64,000 bases of DNA from Gemmatimonadota bacterium (GTDB lineage Bacteria > Gemmatimonadota > Gemmatimonadetes > Gemmatimonadales > Gemmatimonadaceae): contig JAQBQB010000030.1 of assembly GCA_028287235.1 (NCBI GenBank), forward strand, positions 62,001 through 126,000, in the 5' to 3' direction. Both the position numbers and the translations under genes were made by a program. Below are positions 24,277 through 33,542 of the stretch, piece by piece (within the stretch, counting starts at the first letter, position 1; each line of letters begins with the position of its first letter). The notes below the pieces were generated by a model. That model was not told where the DNA came from. It did not search any database and saw nothing but the letters and a program-made list of their open reading frames with translations.

Positions 24277-26514
24277 TCAGTCCGGATAACCCGCCGCCGT
24301 CAGCTCGTTCTCGATCGCCAGGGGCACCCGAAGCGGCAGGTACACCGAGAATCTGCTTCCGTCCCCATAGGTGCTCTGCACCGTGACCGACCCTCCGAGG
24401 CGCTCGAGCAGCTTTCGCGTGATGCTGAGTCCCAAGCCCGTGCCGCCGAACTCGCGCGTGCGCGACTGATCGACTTGGCGGAAATCCTCCCAGATCGCCT
24501 GGAGGTCGTTCTGCCGAATGCCGATACCGGTGTCGACGACGTCGACTCTCACCCCGCCCGGAGCGCATACCGCCTGGACGGACACGCCTCCCTGATTGGT
24601 GAACTTCACCGCGTTCGACAGAAGATTGAGGAGGATCTGCTTGATCTTCGTGCGGTCCGAGTAGATCGCCGGACAGTTCGGGGCGACGTCGATGGAGAAG
24701 TCGAGCTGCTTCTTGCGCACCATTGGCTCGATCTGCTGCGTGACCTCGAGGATCACGTGGCGCAGTTCCACGTCCTCGAGATGCAGCGGCATCTTGCCGG
24801 CCTCGATCTTGGCGAGATCGAGGATGTCGTTGATCAGCGCCAGCAGATGCTCGGCCGCGGCGCGCCCGCGCGCGAGCGCGTCGCGCTGCTTGGGATTCAC
24901 TTCGCCCAGCACGCCGTCGAGCAGCAGCGCCGAGTAGCCGATGAGCGCGTTGATCGGCGTACGAAGCTCGTGCGACATGCTGGCGAGGAACTCCGACTTG
25001 AGCTTGTTCGCGCGCTCCACTTCCTGCGACTGCCACTGCAGTCGCGCGTTCTGTTCGGCCAGATCGGCGGTCGCTTCGCGAATGCGCTCTTCGAGCTCGC
25101 TGTTCAGCCGCTTGAGCGCGTCGTACAGGCGTTCGTTCTCGACCTGCTTCGTGAGGTCGTGCAGCACCGAGACGATGGCGATCGGCTCGCCGCGCTCGTT
25201 CTTCACCTTGCCCGACACGACTTCCACCGGCAGCTCGATGCCGTTTCGCGGATGTAGGAGCGACATGCGCTCGCGGCGCGCGTCGTCGTCGAGTAGCGCG
25301 AACTCCGAGATGAACGACGTGAATTTGGTGTCGTTGCCGCGCACCGCCGCGACTTCGCGGCGGCTTCGGCTCTCGGCTTCACCGATCTGAAAGAGCTGCT
25401 CGGCCTGGTCGTTCATGAGAATGATGTTCGACCGCTCGTCGGTGACGAGGATGGGGTCGGCCACGTTCTCGAGCACGAGATTGAGCCGATCGCGCTCGCC
25501 CCGCACGGTGATCTCGGCGTGCCGCACGCGCTGCACCTGCCGCTCGAGCTCGTGCGAGGCGCGGCGCAGGTCGGTGACGTCGCGCAGCACGGAGAGCACG
25601 GCGTCCTCGGGGCCGACGCGCTCGCCGAGCGGATGTGTCAGCACCTCGAACAACAGGTCGTGCCCTTCGTCGGGGTCGACGAGGTTCAGCTCGCGCTGGC
25701 CGCCCTGTTGGCCGCCCGTCATCGCCGCCTTGGAGAGGAACGACGTGAACAGCAGGTTGTTCAGCTCGAGCGCGCGGCGCCGGCCCGGCGAGTCGTCGTC
25801 GCGCACGTGCAGCAGGCGATCGGCGCGATGGTTCTGCGCAATGATGTCGTTGGTCGCGTCGGTAATGACGACGGGATCGGGGAGCGAATCGACCATCAGC
25901 GTCAATCGGTCGCGCTGCTGGCCCAACCGGTCGCAGAGGTCGTGCGTCTCCTGCAGTGCGGCGAGCCGCGCGATCACGGGGCTGGCGAGCATCGCCAGCT
26001 CGAGCGCGTGCGCGAACTTTTCCTCGGCGACAGGACCTTCGAGCAGGATGATGCCGGCCGGCACCGCGCCGAGATGGCGCTCGTTGCTCGACAATATGGT
26101 CACGTGATCGGAGGCGATCAGCTCCGCGGCACGCTGTGGTGACATCGTCTCCGGCGCGCCGCGATACCGCGGCTGCGACAGCGGCAGCGTTGCCCACGAC
26201 TGAAACGACGCGAAGCGTCGCTGGGAGAATGGCGCGTCGCCGCGCAGCGGCTCGAGCGACAGCGCGCTGATGACGAGTGGACTCGAAAGATCGCTGAGCG
26301 GGATGTTGGCCGTGGCGTCCGCGTCGTCGAAACCGACCGAGGCGACGACGCCGAGGCTTTCCTGCGCCGGGTCCAGGCGCAACATGGCGGCCCGCGACGC
26401 ACCCGTGATGTCCGCGAGCTGCGTCAGAAGGAACGAGGCCGCCGCGGGAAAATCAGGAGCCTCCGCCAGAGCGGAAAGGAGACCGGCCAGCGCACGGTCT
26501 CCACCACCGGCCAT
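24277..26514 (-). CDS. GAF/PAS sensor histidine kinase
   Basis: A 745-residue cytosolic kinase from ATG 26514 (MAGGGDRALAGLLSALAEAP). A GAF-like region (about 1-190) is followed by two PAS domains (MVDSLPDPVVITDATNDIIA near 210, VLENVADPILVTDERSNIIL near 355), a coiled coil, HisKA with SMSHELRTPINALIGY (His near residue 515), and HATPase_c with N-box LNLLSNAVKFT, VDTGIGI and GGTGLGLSI. No receiver domain or response-regulator gene is adjacent. It begins 20 bp after the gvpA stop and may be the last gene of the gas-vesicle operon, which would tie buoyancy to a sensed signal; that link is inference. Confidence 0.9.
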   Translation of the reverse strand: MAGGGDRALAGLLSALAEAPDFPAAASFLLTQLADITGASRAAMLRLDPAQESLGVVASVGFDDADATANIPLSDLSSPLVISALSLEPLRGDAPFSQRRFASFQSWATLPLSQPRYRGAPETMSPQRAAELIASDHVTILSSNERHLGAVPAGIILLEGPVAEEKFAHALELAMLASPVIARLAALQETHDLCDRLGQQRDRLTLMVDSLPDPVVITDATNDIIAQNHRADRLLHVRDDDSPGRRRALELNNLLFTSFLSKAAMTGGQQGGQRELNLVDPDEGHDLLFEVLTHPLGERVGPEDAVLSVLRDVTDLRRASHELERQVQRVRHAEITVRGERDRLNLVLENVADPILVTDERSNIILMNDQAEQLFQIGEAESRSRREVAAVRGNDTKFTSFISEFALLDDDARRERMSLLHPRNGIELPVEVVSGKVKNERGEPIAIVSVLHDLTKQVENERLYDALKRLNSELEERIREATADLAEQNARLQWQSQEVERANKLKSEFLASMSHELRTPINALIGYSALLLDGVLGEVNPKQRDALARGRAAAEHLLALINDILDLAKIEAGKMPLHLEDVELRHVILEVTQQIEPMVRKKQLDFSIDVAPNCPAIYSDRTKIKQILLNLLSNAVKFTNQGGVSVQAVCAPGGVRVDVVDTGIGIRQNDLQAIWEDFRQVDQSRTREFGGTGLGLSITRKLLERLGGSVTVQSTYGDGSRFSVYLPLRVPLAIENELTAAGYPD

Positions 26515-26534
26515 GCTATGCCGACCCGAAATGC

Positions 26535-26834
26535 CTAGGCATTTCGTTCGGCGAGCTGCCGGCGCAAATCGGCATTCTCGGCTTTCATGCGATCGAACTC
26601 TCCGTCGCCGGCAGTCACTTCGCGCGGACGGGAGATCGGCGACGTGATGCCCACCGCCTCGGAGTACTTCAAGTACGTGTCGATCGACGCGACGACGATT
26701 CGTGCTTCGACCGTCACCAGGTCGATGCCGACGAGCGAGACTCGCACCCATGCATCGATCACGATTCCCTTGTCGAGTACGCGATCGAGTACGTCGATGA
26801 GGGAACTGCCGCTAGGCGTGCGTTCAACAGCCAT
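26535..26834 (-). CDS. gvpA: Gas vesicle major structural protein
   Basis: A 99-residue protein with the canonical GvpA core [54 protein letters not shown], which forms the ribbed shell. After the core a tail of about 35 residues ends in a charged, probably coiled-coil segment ([18 protein letters not shown]), longer than typical 70-75-residue GvpA. AAGGACGG upstream of ATG 26834 is a fair ribosome site. It follows gvpJ by 47 bp and is the last structural gene of the operon, although it should be needed in largest amount. Confidence 0.95.
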   Translation of the reverse strand: MAVERTPSGSSLIDVLDRVLDKGIVIDAWVRVSLVGIDLVTVEARIVVASIDTYLKYSEAVGITSPISRPREVTAGDGEFDRMKAENADLRRQLAERNA

Positions 26835-26881
26835 GGTGTTCCGTCCTTGAGACTAGGTTCCTGGGCGCGCTCAGCTCAATA

Positions 26882-27250
26882 TCACGGTTTGCGAGACTTC
26901 GTTGATGCAACGGGTGCCGTCGGGATCGCCGCCGGTTGTGTGCTCTGCGCGATCCGGGTCAACTGCTCTTCGATGCGGGCGAGCCGCGCCTCCATGTCGG
27001 ACGCTGCCGGAACCGTGCCGCTGCCCGGCCCGTCTCCCATGGTCAGCCGCGGATCGTTTCGCCACCAGTTCAAGCCGATCTGTTCCGCCTTGTCGATCGA
27101 GCAGATGAGCAGCCTGACCTGAATCGTCAGCAGCTCGACGTTCGCCAGGTTGATCTTGATGTCGCCGGCGATGACCAGGCCCTTGTCGAGGACGCGGTCG
27201 AGGATGTCGACCAGGCCGTGCGTGCGCGTCGGGTGAAGGGACTCAGGCAA
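26882..27250 (-). CDS. gvpJ: Gas vesicle protein GvpJ (GvpA family)
   Basis: A 122-residue GvpA homologue: [20 protein letters not shown], then KINLANVELLTIQVRLLICS and IDKAEQIGLNWW. The AGDIKIN variant in place of AWVRVS and the WW after the core are typical of GvpJ/GvpM, minor shell proteins thought to act at the conical tips or in assembly. The C-terminal 50 residues are a short predicted coil (MEARLARIEEQLTRIAQ) and a Pro/Ala/Lys tail. It lies 20 bp after gvpK. Confidence 0.9.
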   Translation of the reverse strand: MPESLHPTRTHGLVDILDRVLDKGLVIAGDIKINLANVELLTIQVRLLICSIDKAEQIGLNWWRNDPRLTMGDGPGSGTVPAASDMEARLARIEEQLTRIAQSTQPAAIPTAPVASTKSRKP

Positions 27251-27270
27251 TCGGTGGCTCCAAACAATAG

Positions 27271-27624
27271 TTAGCGCAGTCGGCCCAACGGCCCGAGATC
27301 GATGTTGAGGTCTTCGTCGGTGAGCCCGAATACCCCTTTCAACTCGTCCATCCGCTGATTGAGCTTGAGCAGCGCCAGCCCGACGCGTTCGATCTCCGCG
27401 TCGGTCAGCGTGCCCCCGTCCATCCGGCGGATCGCCTGGTGTTCCAACACTTCCCGTAGCAGTTCTACCACCGTCAGTACGAGTCGCGCAAGTCCTTGCT
27501 CGACTCGCTCTGGATCGGCGTTGATTCGCTCCGGCAACGCGCGGGCAAGGGCGTGCAGCGCCGCGGTCGCCAGGTCGTCGGATGGCTGCTCTACGCCCTC
27601 TCCACCCTCCACCGAATCAAGCAA
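27271..27624 (-). CDS. gvpK: Gas vesicle protein GvpK
   Basis: 117 residues matching GvpK along most of its length: RINADPERVEQGLARLVLTV-VELLREVLEHQAIRRMD, then GGTLTDAEIERVGLALLKLN and a tail FGLTDEDLNIDLGPLG. GvpK is an accessory protein required for vesicle formation, of unknown biochemical role. It lies 3 bp after the preceding gvpF/L gene. Confidence 0.93.
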   Translation of the reverse strand: MLDSVEGGEGVEQPSDDLATAALHALARALPERINADPERVEQGLARLVLTVVELLREVLEHQAIRRMDGGTLTDAEIERVGLALLKLNQRMDELKGVFGLTDEDLNIDLGPLGRLR

Positions 27625-27627
27625 GGT

Positions 27628-28380
27628 TCAGTCCGCCAGGTTCATTCCGTGAGTACCGCCCGCGTCGGACCCCAGCGCACAGAAGCTGTACGGCGCCCGC
27701 GGCCCAATCACGAGGAAGCGAAATTCCCGGCCGCTCCGAACGGAACCCACAGCGGCCTTGTACCGCTCGACGTCGTCGCGCGCCACGAGGTGGGAAATGG
27801 TCCGCAGCGGCATCGGCGTGATCGTCTGATGGTCGAGCGTCCGGTGCACCAACGGCCCCGCGGCGTCGGCGAGCTTGCTGGCGATGTCGTCGGAGGCATG
27901 GCTGATCTCACCGGTCCGCATCTCCCGTTTTCGCAGCGTATCGAGATACTGCCGCCCCACGCCGCGAGTGTTCGGATCGAACATCTCCGGCAGCACCGGC
28001 TCGAGATCGTCGATCATGCGCTTGGTGGACGGAGTCACGAGCACCGTCATCTCGACGAAACCCTGCATCGTCGCCAGCAGCGGCTCGACCGACGCGGCGC
28101 GGCTGACCAGCGCGGCGCGACAGGCTTCGTCGTCGTCGAAGCGCTGACCGTAGCGCGCCGGTACGGGCGTCGACCCGGTCTCCATTGCCGCCTCGACGAC
28201 GTCGTTGTGCGCGCGAATGCCGTCGATCGAGACGGGCACGCCGCGCTCGACGTCGCTCACCCACGCGACCAACCCGTCGACCGGAATGGCGCGAACCCGG
28301 CCGCCGGCGACGCCGTTGAGCCCCGCCGGTACCACGGCGCGAAACTGATGTGGAAGCACGCAATACAGATGCGTCGTCAT
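27628..28380 (-). CDS. gvpF/L: GvpF/GvpL family gas vesicle protein (copy 3)
   Basis: A 250-residue GvpF/L protein: N-terminal ferredoxin-like fold starting HLYCVLPHQFRAVVP, the linker motif RAHNDVVEAAMETGSTPVPA-RYGQ (target of the family signature 'H..V...... ..LP..FG'), and a second alpha/beta domain. The C-terminal GP-x-x-PYxF motif appears as GPRAPYSFCAL. The family interacts with GvpA during nucleation. Of the three copies here this is the most divergent. Its ATG overlaps the upstream small gvp gene as ATGA. Confidence 0.88.
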   Translation of the reverse strand: MTTHLYCVLPHQFRAVVPAGLNGVAGGRVRAIPVDGLVAWVSDVERGVPVSIDGIRAHNDVVEAAMETGSTPVPARYGQRFDDDEACRAALVSRAASVEPLLATMQGFVEMTVLVTPSTKRMIDDLEPVLPEMFDPNTRGVGRQYLDTLRKREMRTGEISHASDDIASKLADAAGPLVHRTLDHQTITPMPLRTISHLVARDDVERYKAAVGSVRSGREFRFLVIGPRAPYSFCALGSDAGGTHGMNLAD

Positions 28381-28616
28381 GAATTCTCCGATTCTCGTCC
28401 CGCGCCGGACGAGATTCCGCGCATCGACTGGTCGAGCCCGCGGCGTAGCGAGCTCTCGACGGACGTCAACAACAAGCGCAGATCGAGCACTACCAAGTCG
28501 ATGTCGGCAATCGAGATCGTCACGTTGCCGCTGATCACGACGCCCTTGTCGAGGACGTGATTGAGCAGGTCGCCGAGCACGAGCTCCTCGGTGTCGATCT
28601 CGTCATCATGTGCCAC
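28377..28616 (-). CDS. Small GvpA-family minor gas vesicle protein (GvpS/GvpM-like)
   Basis: A 79-residue protein with a GvpA-type core: LGDLLNHVLDKGVVISGNVT, ISIADIDLVVLDLRLLLTSV. The SGNVTISIADIDLV variant and small size fit minor members such as GvpS or GvpM; sequence alone does not choose between them. It overlaps the upstream gvpF/L gene by 11 bp and the downstream one by ATGA, so all three are probably translated together. Confidence 0.85.
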   Translation of the reverse strand: MAHDDEIDTEELVLGDLLNHVLDKGVVISGNVTISIADIDLVVLDLRLLLTSVESSLRRGLDQSMRGISSGAGRESENS

Positions 28617-29436
28617 GGGCGGCCTCGCTCACGAAATGATACGGGGGCCACGGCCCGGTGAAGTCGAACCGGAAACCGTGCGCCCCGTGCGCCGCCAGGA
28701 GCGACGTGAGCGTTTTCTGAAAATCGTCCATCGCCGTGGGCGCGACGAGAAACGCCGCGTTGAGCACCATCGTTCCGGTGATCGAGGCATCCGCGTCGGA
28801 CACCCGCGGAATGGGCGACCGCACATGGCGCAGCGCGTGGGGCGCGAGCGTGGTCACGATCTCGTCGACGATCCGCTGGCTCACGGCGCGTGCCTCGGTC
28901 TTCTTTTCCGCCTCGAGCTTCCGCTCGAGCAGGTAGCGCTGGCCCGGCGACGCGGCCGCCGCGCTCTTCGCCATCTCGTCGAGCCGTGCGCTGAGCGACG
29001 TCACCGCGCCGAGCAGCTCGGCTTCCACACGATAGACGCGTAGCGCATACTCGCGCCCCTCCGCCACGCTCGCCAACGCCGAGCCGAGCTGCTCCGAGCG
29101 GTCGCGCAGCATGGCCTGTAGCGCGTCGCGGCCGCTGAAGAGGGAGAACATCGGCAACGGCACCACGGCGCCCTTCGTCTGGTCGCTCGCCCAGGTGAGC
29201 ACGAGATCGTGCGTCACCGCGCGCGGGCTGAGCCAGTCGACGTCGCCGCTGTTCGCCTCCATCACCGCGGGCGCGTATTGCGCGCCGTCGAGCACCGACA
29301 CGAGCGCGGCGACGCCGTCGCACGGCTCGAGCGCGACACCGGCGTCGTCCAGGCCGTTCGGCACGCCCGCGAGCGGCAGGTCCGCGGGGACGATGCCGTA
29401 CACGTACCACATCGAGTTGGACGACGGCGAAGGCAT
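28606..29436 (-). CDS. gvpF/L: GvpF/GvpL family gas vesicle protein (copy 2)
   Basis: 276 residues. The family start is MWYVYGIVPADLPLAGVP, close to the usual YVYGIV; the eight residues before it may be extra. The middle signature VLTWASDQTKGAVVPLPMFS fits the family 'vlPl.fg' region. A charged helical hairpin follows (LERKLEAEKKTEARAVSQRI), then the C-terminal motif GPWPPYHFVSE shared with copy 1. It begins 10 bp after the ArsA-type gene. Confidence 0.9.
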   Translation of the reverse strand: MPSPSSNSMWYVYGIVPADLPLAGVPNGLDDAGVALEPCDGVAALVSVLDGAQYAPAVMEANSGDVDWLSPRAVTHDLVLTWASDQTKGAVVPLPMFSLFSGRDALQAMLRDRSEQLGSALASVAEGREYALRVYRVEAELLGAVTSLSARLDEMAKSAAAASPGQRYLLERKLEAEKKTEARAVSQRIVDEIVTTLAPHALRHVRSPIPRVSDADASITGTMVLNAAFLVAPTAMDDFQKTLTSLLAAHGAHGFRFDFTGPWPPYHFVSEAARGT

Positions 29437-29446
29437 TAGGCGACGA

Positions 29447-31300
29447 TCAGGTATTCGACGACAGCTCCATCCACGAGCGCGACCACTCGCGTAAGGCCGC
29501 CACGCCGATTGGCGGCGGGCGCGTTTCCCCGGCGCAAAACTGGTGTGCCGCGCGCGCTACAGGAAGAGGGGCGGGCGGATGCGTTACACGATTCCAACAC
29601 ACCGCCATCACGTCGATGCCGCGCTCGCGCACCGCCGCGACCAACCGCTCCGTCTCGGCGCGCACCACGGGCTCGTCGAGCGAGACGATCACCAACCCGC
29701 TGCGCGCCGGGTCGTGCAAGAGCGCATCCAGCACCTTCGTGCGCTTCGCGAAATCGAGGAGCTCTTGCGCCGTATCGCCCAGTCCGACGATGTCGCGGTA
29801 CTTGAGCAGGAGGCGCATGAGACGGTGCGACCAGTCGAGCGCGATCGCGGGCATCTCGAGCAGGCGGAGCAAGTGTCCCGTCGGTGCCGGATCGACGACG
29901 ATTCGCGCGAAGCGGCCGTCGGCCAGCGCGTCGCCGAGGATCGACAGCGCGTACAGCTCGTCGATGCCGGGCGGCGCGAGTGCGAGCAGATCGCGAACGA
30001 TGGCGCGATCCTGCTCGACGTCGACGCCGCGGCCGACGAGCGACTCGAACAGGGTGTCGATACGATTCTGATATTCGTCGCGAACGCGCGCGAAGGCCGC
30101 GGTGGCGTCCATCTGGCGAACGGTGAGTCCCGGCACCTCGGCCACCGCGTGCTCGACGTCGGCTTGCGCCCACTCGGCGTCGCTCCCGGCCAGGGCGTCG
30201 GCGATCGACGGTGCAGGATCGGTGGAGACGAGGAGCGTGGGTTTGGCGTCAGCATCTACCGCGGCGATCGCGATGGCGCAGGCGACGGTGCTCTTGCCCA
30301 CGCCGCCCTTGCCGCCGACGATGGTGAGCGTGCGCGCCGCGACCGCGTACGCCGTCGTTGGCAGGGCGCGACTAGGCCCGTCGGTGCCGGCCCGCGCCTT
30401 CGGCATGGACGCGCGCAGGCGCTCGAGTGTCTGCATCACAGCCGACAAACCCTGTGGCGGATTGGCGGCTCGCGGGATCCAGTAGGTCGGAATCGACGGG
30501 TCGAGCGACGCCGGCGTGCCGCGGCCGGCGGCGTTCACGATGACCGCCGCGATGCGGATGCGCAGATCGCGCAGCCGTTCGACGTAGCGCGCCGACTCGG
30601 CGGCGACGACGGGCTCGTCGCGCGTCACGACGAGGGCGGCGAGAGCGCGCTCGTCGGCGAGCGTGTCGCGCAGCGTGTCGATGCGCGCGCGCATCGCGTC
30701 GAGGAATTCGTCGGCGGCATCCCGGCGATACCGATGCGTCAGCGCGCGCACCATGAAGCGATGCTTGTTCTGCATCATGTCGAGCATGGACAGCAGCGCG
30801 CGAAACGTTTCCGGCAGCGCGAGGAGACGCAGCGTGTGTCCCGTGGGCGCGGTGTCGACGACGATGCGCGCGTAGCTGCCCGATCGGTCGGCGACGAGAT
30901 CGGCCAGGGCGAGCAGCGCAAAGATCTCGTCGACGCCCGGCAGCGCGGCGTCGACCAGTCCGTTCACGTCGTCGCGGTCGAGATACGTTCCGCGATCCAC
31001 GATCTCCGCGATGGTGTCGCGCCAGCGGTCGAGGAATTCCTGGCGAAGCTGCGCCGCCGAGAGTTGGCGCGCGTGGAGATTGGGCTCACCGTCGAGCGGA
31101 GCGGCGTGGGTCGACACCGGTACGCCGATCACGCTCGAGAGTGCAGCGGCGGGATCGGTCGACACGAGCAGCGTACGCTCGCCGCGGCGGGCGAACAGCG
31201 CGGCGAGACCTGCGGCACACGTGGTCTTGCCGACACCGCCCTTTCCAACGATCAACGACGTACGAGGTAGGCGGTCGAGGAGCGCCTCGACCGCGCTCAC
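29447..31300 (-). CDS. Tandem ArsA/Get3-family ATPase in the gas-vesicle operon
   Basis: 617 residues made of two SIMIBI ATPase halves. Half 1 has the deviant Walker A GKGGVGKTT (19-27), STDPAAALSSVIG and VVDTAPTGHTLRLLALPE. Half 2, from about residue 325, has GGKGGVGKST, STDPAPSIADALAG and VVDPAPTGHLLRLLEMP. Both P-loops look competent. The closest families are ArsA (arsenite pump ATPase) and Get3 (tail-anchored protein targeting). No arsR, arsB or arsD is nearby. Its ATG overlaps gvpG as ATGA and gvp genes flank it, so a role as chaperone or targeting ATPase for GvpA-type hydrophobic proteins is a reasonable inference. Confidence 0.9.
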   Translation of the reverse strand: MSAVEALLDRLPRTSLIVGKGGVGKTTCAAGLAALFARRGERTLLVSTDPAAALSSVIGVPVSTHAAPLDGEPNLHARQLSAAQLRQEFLDRWRDTIAEIVDRGTYLDRDDVNGLVDAALPGVDEIFALLALADLVADRSGSYARIVVDTAPTGHTLRLLALPETFRALLSMLDMMQNKHRFMVRALTHRYRRDAADEFLDAMRARIDTLRDTLADERALAALVVTRDEPVVAAESARYVERLRDLRIRIAAVIVNAAGRGTPASLDPSIPTYWIPRAANPPQGLSAVMQTLERLRASMPKARAGTDGPSRALPTTAYAVAARTLTIVGGKGGVGKSTVACAIAIAAVDADAKPTLLVSTDPAPSIADALAGSDAEWAQADVEHAVAEVPGLTVRQMDATAAFARVRDEYQNRIDTLFESLVGRGVDVEQDRAIVRDLLALAPPGIDELYALSILGDALADGRFARIVVDPAPTGHLLRLLEMPAIALDWSHRLMRLLLKYRDIVGLGDTAQELLDFAKRTKVLDALLHDPARSGLVIVSLDEPVVRAETERLVAAVRERGIDVMAVCWNRVTHPPAPLPVARAAHQFCAGETRPPPIGVAALREWSRSWMELSSNT

Positions 31301-31599
31301 TCCTCGTCGCGATCGCGTGCGACGCGCACCGGGCCGCCGGTCGTCGCCTTGCCGAGCCGTTCCTTCCAGGCGCGCACTTCGCGGAAGCGCGCCATCAGGT
31401 CCGCTTCACGGCGCATGTACTCCTCGTCATCGATGTCGCCGAGCTCGAGCTTCATCTGGAGCTCCATGAGCTCCTGCTTGATCGGCGTGTCATCGGTCAG
31501 CTCTTCTTCCGCCGCCTGCACCACCTTGCCCAACGACCACCGAATTCCCGCGACGGGACCGGTGACCGGGAAGAAGAGGACTTTGGACAGAAGGCCCAT
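31297..31599 (-). CDS. gvpG: Gas vesicle protein GvpG
   Basis: 100 residues with the GvpG pattern: hydrophobic start MGLLSKVLFFPVTGPVAGI, then RWSLGKVVQAAEEEL and an acidic helical hairpin ELMELQMKLELGDIDDEEYM-RREADLMARFREVR. GvpG is a small assembly factor found with GvpF/L. It lies 33 bp after the aldo/keto reductase stop and overlaps the ATPase gene by four bases. Confidence 0.93.
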   Translation of the reverse strand: MGLLSKVLFFPVTGPVAGIRWSLGKVVQAAEEELTDDTPIKQELMELQMKLELGDIDDEEYMRREADLMARFREVRAWKERLGKATTGGPVRVARDRDEE

Positions 31600-31632
31600 G
31601 TTGCCAAGGTACGAGCGACGAGCGGCCGGCCG

Positions 31633-32618
<986 letters not shown>

Positions 32619-32619
<1 letters not shown>

Positions 32620-33425
32620 CAGTCCGCCTTCTCCAGCTTGAGCTTGATGTTGACGAAATTGTACGGCGGCCACGGTCCCGAGTACTTGAAGGAGAGTACG
32701 TCCTCGTACTTACGGCTCGTCTCCTTCACGCGCTCGTCGAAGGCCTGTTCCTGCGCGCGGTCGACGAGGAATGCGGCATTGAGGATCATGCGATCGCCGA
32801 TTGGCTTGTTGGAGCGGCTCGCGACGGCGACCGGCTTGAGCGCGTCGTGGACGTCGGCGACGTAGCGCGCACCCATCTCTTCCAGCGCGCTCTCGATGAG
32901 CCGCCCGAGCTGCATACGCGCGAAGTAGGTCGAGCTCGACGTGTGCCGGCTGATCTCGTCCTTGAGCCGCCGAATCTCGTCGCTCTCGCGCTCGAGGTTC
33001 GCCACCACCTTCTCACGGTCCCACAGCACTTTGAGGCCGAACTCGATCTTGTCCTGCATCTTGGCGAGCACGTCGCTGAAGGCTTGATAGGTCGAGCGCA
33101 GCAGCTCGGTGACGTCGTCTTCCGAACGGAACACGGTGCCGAACGACATGGGGATCACGGTGTGCTCGCGCATCACCGTTTCATTCACGAACTCATGAGC
33201 GAGCACGTTCTCTCGCGTAGGATCGTAGATGACGATCGGCGTGTCGCTCACGACCGCGGCCAGGTCTTGGAACGCGACGGTGAACACTTTCTGGCCGCCG
33301 CCGATACCGATGGAGCCGAAGTCGCGCTGCCGGTCGACCCGTATGATGCAGTACACGTACTTTCCGCCGCCGTCCAGGGCGCCGTTCGAGGCGGAATCGT
33401 TATTACTGAGAGGAAGGTCCGTCAT
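32619..33425 (-). CDS. gvpF/L: GvpF/GvpL family gas vesicle protein (copy 1, first gene of operon)
   Basis: A 268-residue protein, the most typical GvpF/L of the three. It has [51 protein letters not shown], a helical middle, [16 protein letters not shown] and the C-terminal [13 protein letters not shown]. It heads the minus-strand operon. Upstream (33426-33542) is a spacer holding a weak promoter-like pair, so this is the likely transcription entry point. Confidence 0.93.
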
Positions 33426-33499
33426 TGTCGAGGTCGTCAGGATGCGATCGCGAAGGCAACCTCGCGAACTGTTAAACGTATACCAACCCCGAAGTCCCG

Positions 33500-33526
33500 A
33501 TCATACCGCGACGCACTCGGCGGCAA
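33500..33526 (-). promoter_or_regulatory. Weak promoter candidate for the gvp operon
   Basis: On the minus strand TTGCCG (33526-33521) and TATGAT (33505-33500) are separated by 15 bp. The -10 is good, the spacing short. It is the best candidate I see in the 117-bp spacer between the upstream lipoprotein gene and the first gvp gene. Confidence 0.25.
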
Positions 33527-33542
33527 CCTCGAGCCGTGTATC

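Noticed and set aside
23339-25036. A single 565-residue protein spanning the lipoprotein and the kinase 3' end
   Set aside because: The frame is open, but its first half is the out-of-frame shadow of the histidine kinase; the real lipoprotein begins at ATG 24208 with a signal peptide.
29447-31300. Arsenite efflux ATPase
   Set aside because: The ArsA fold is present, but no arsR, arsB, arsC or arsD is nearby, and the gene overlaps gvpG. An arsenic role is not supported by context.
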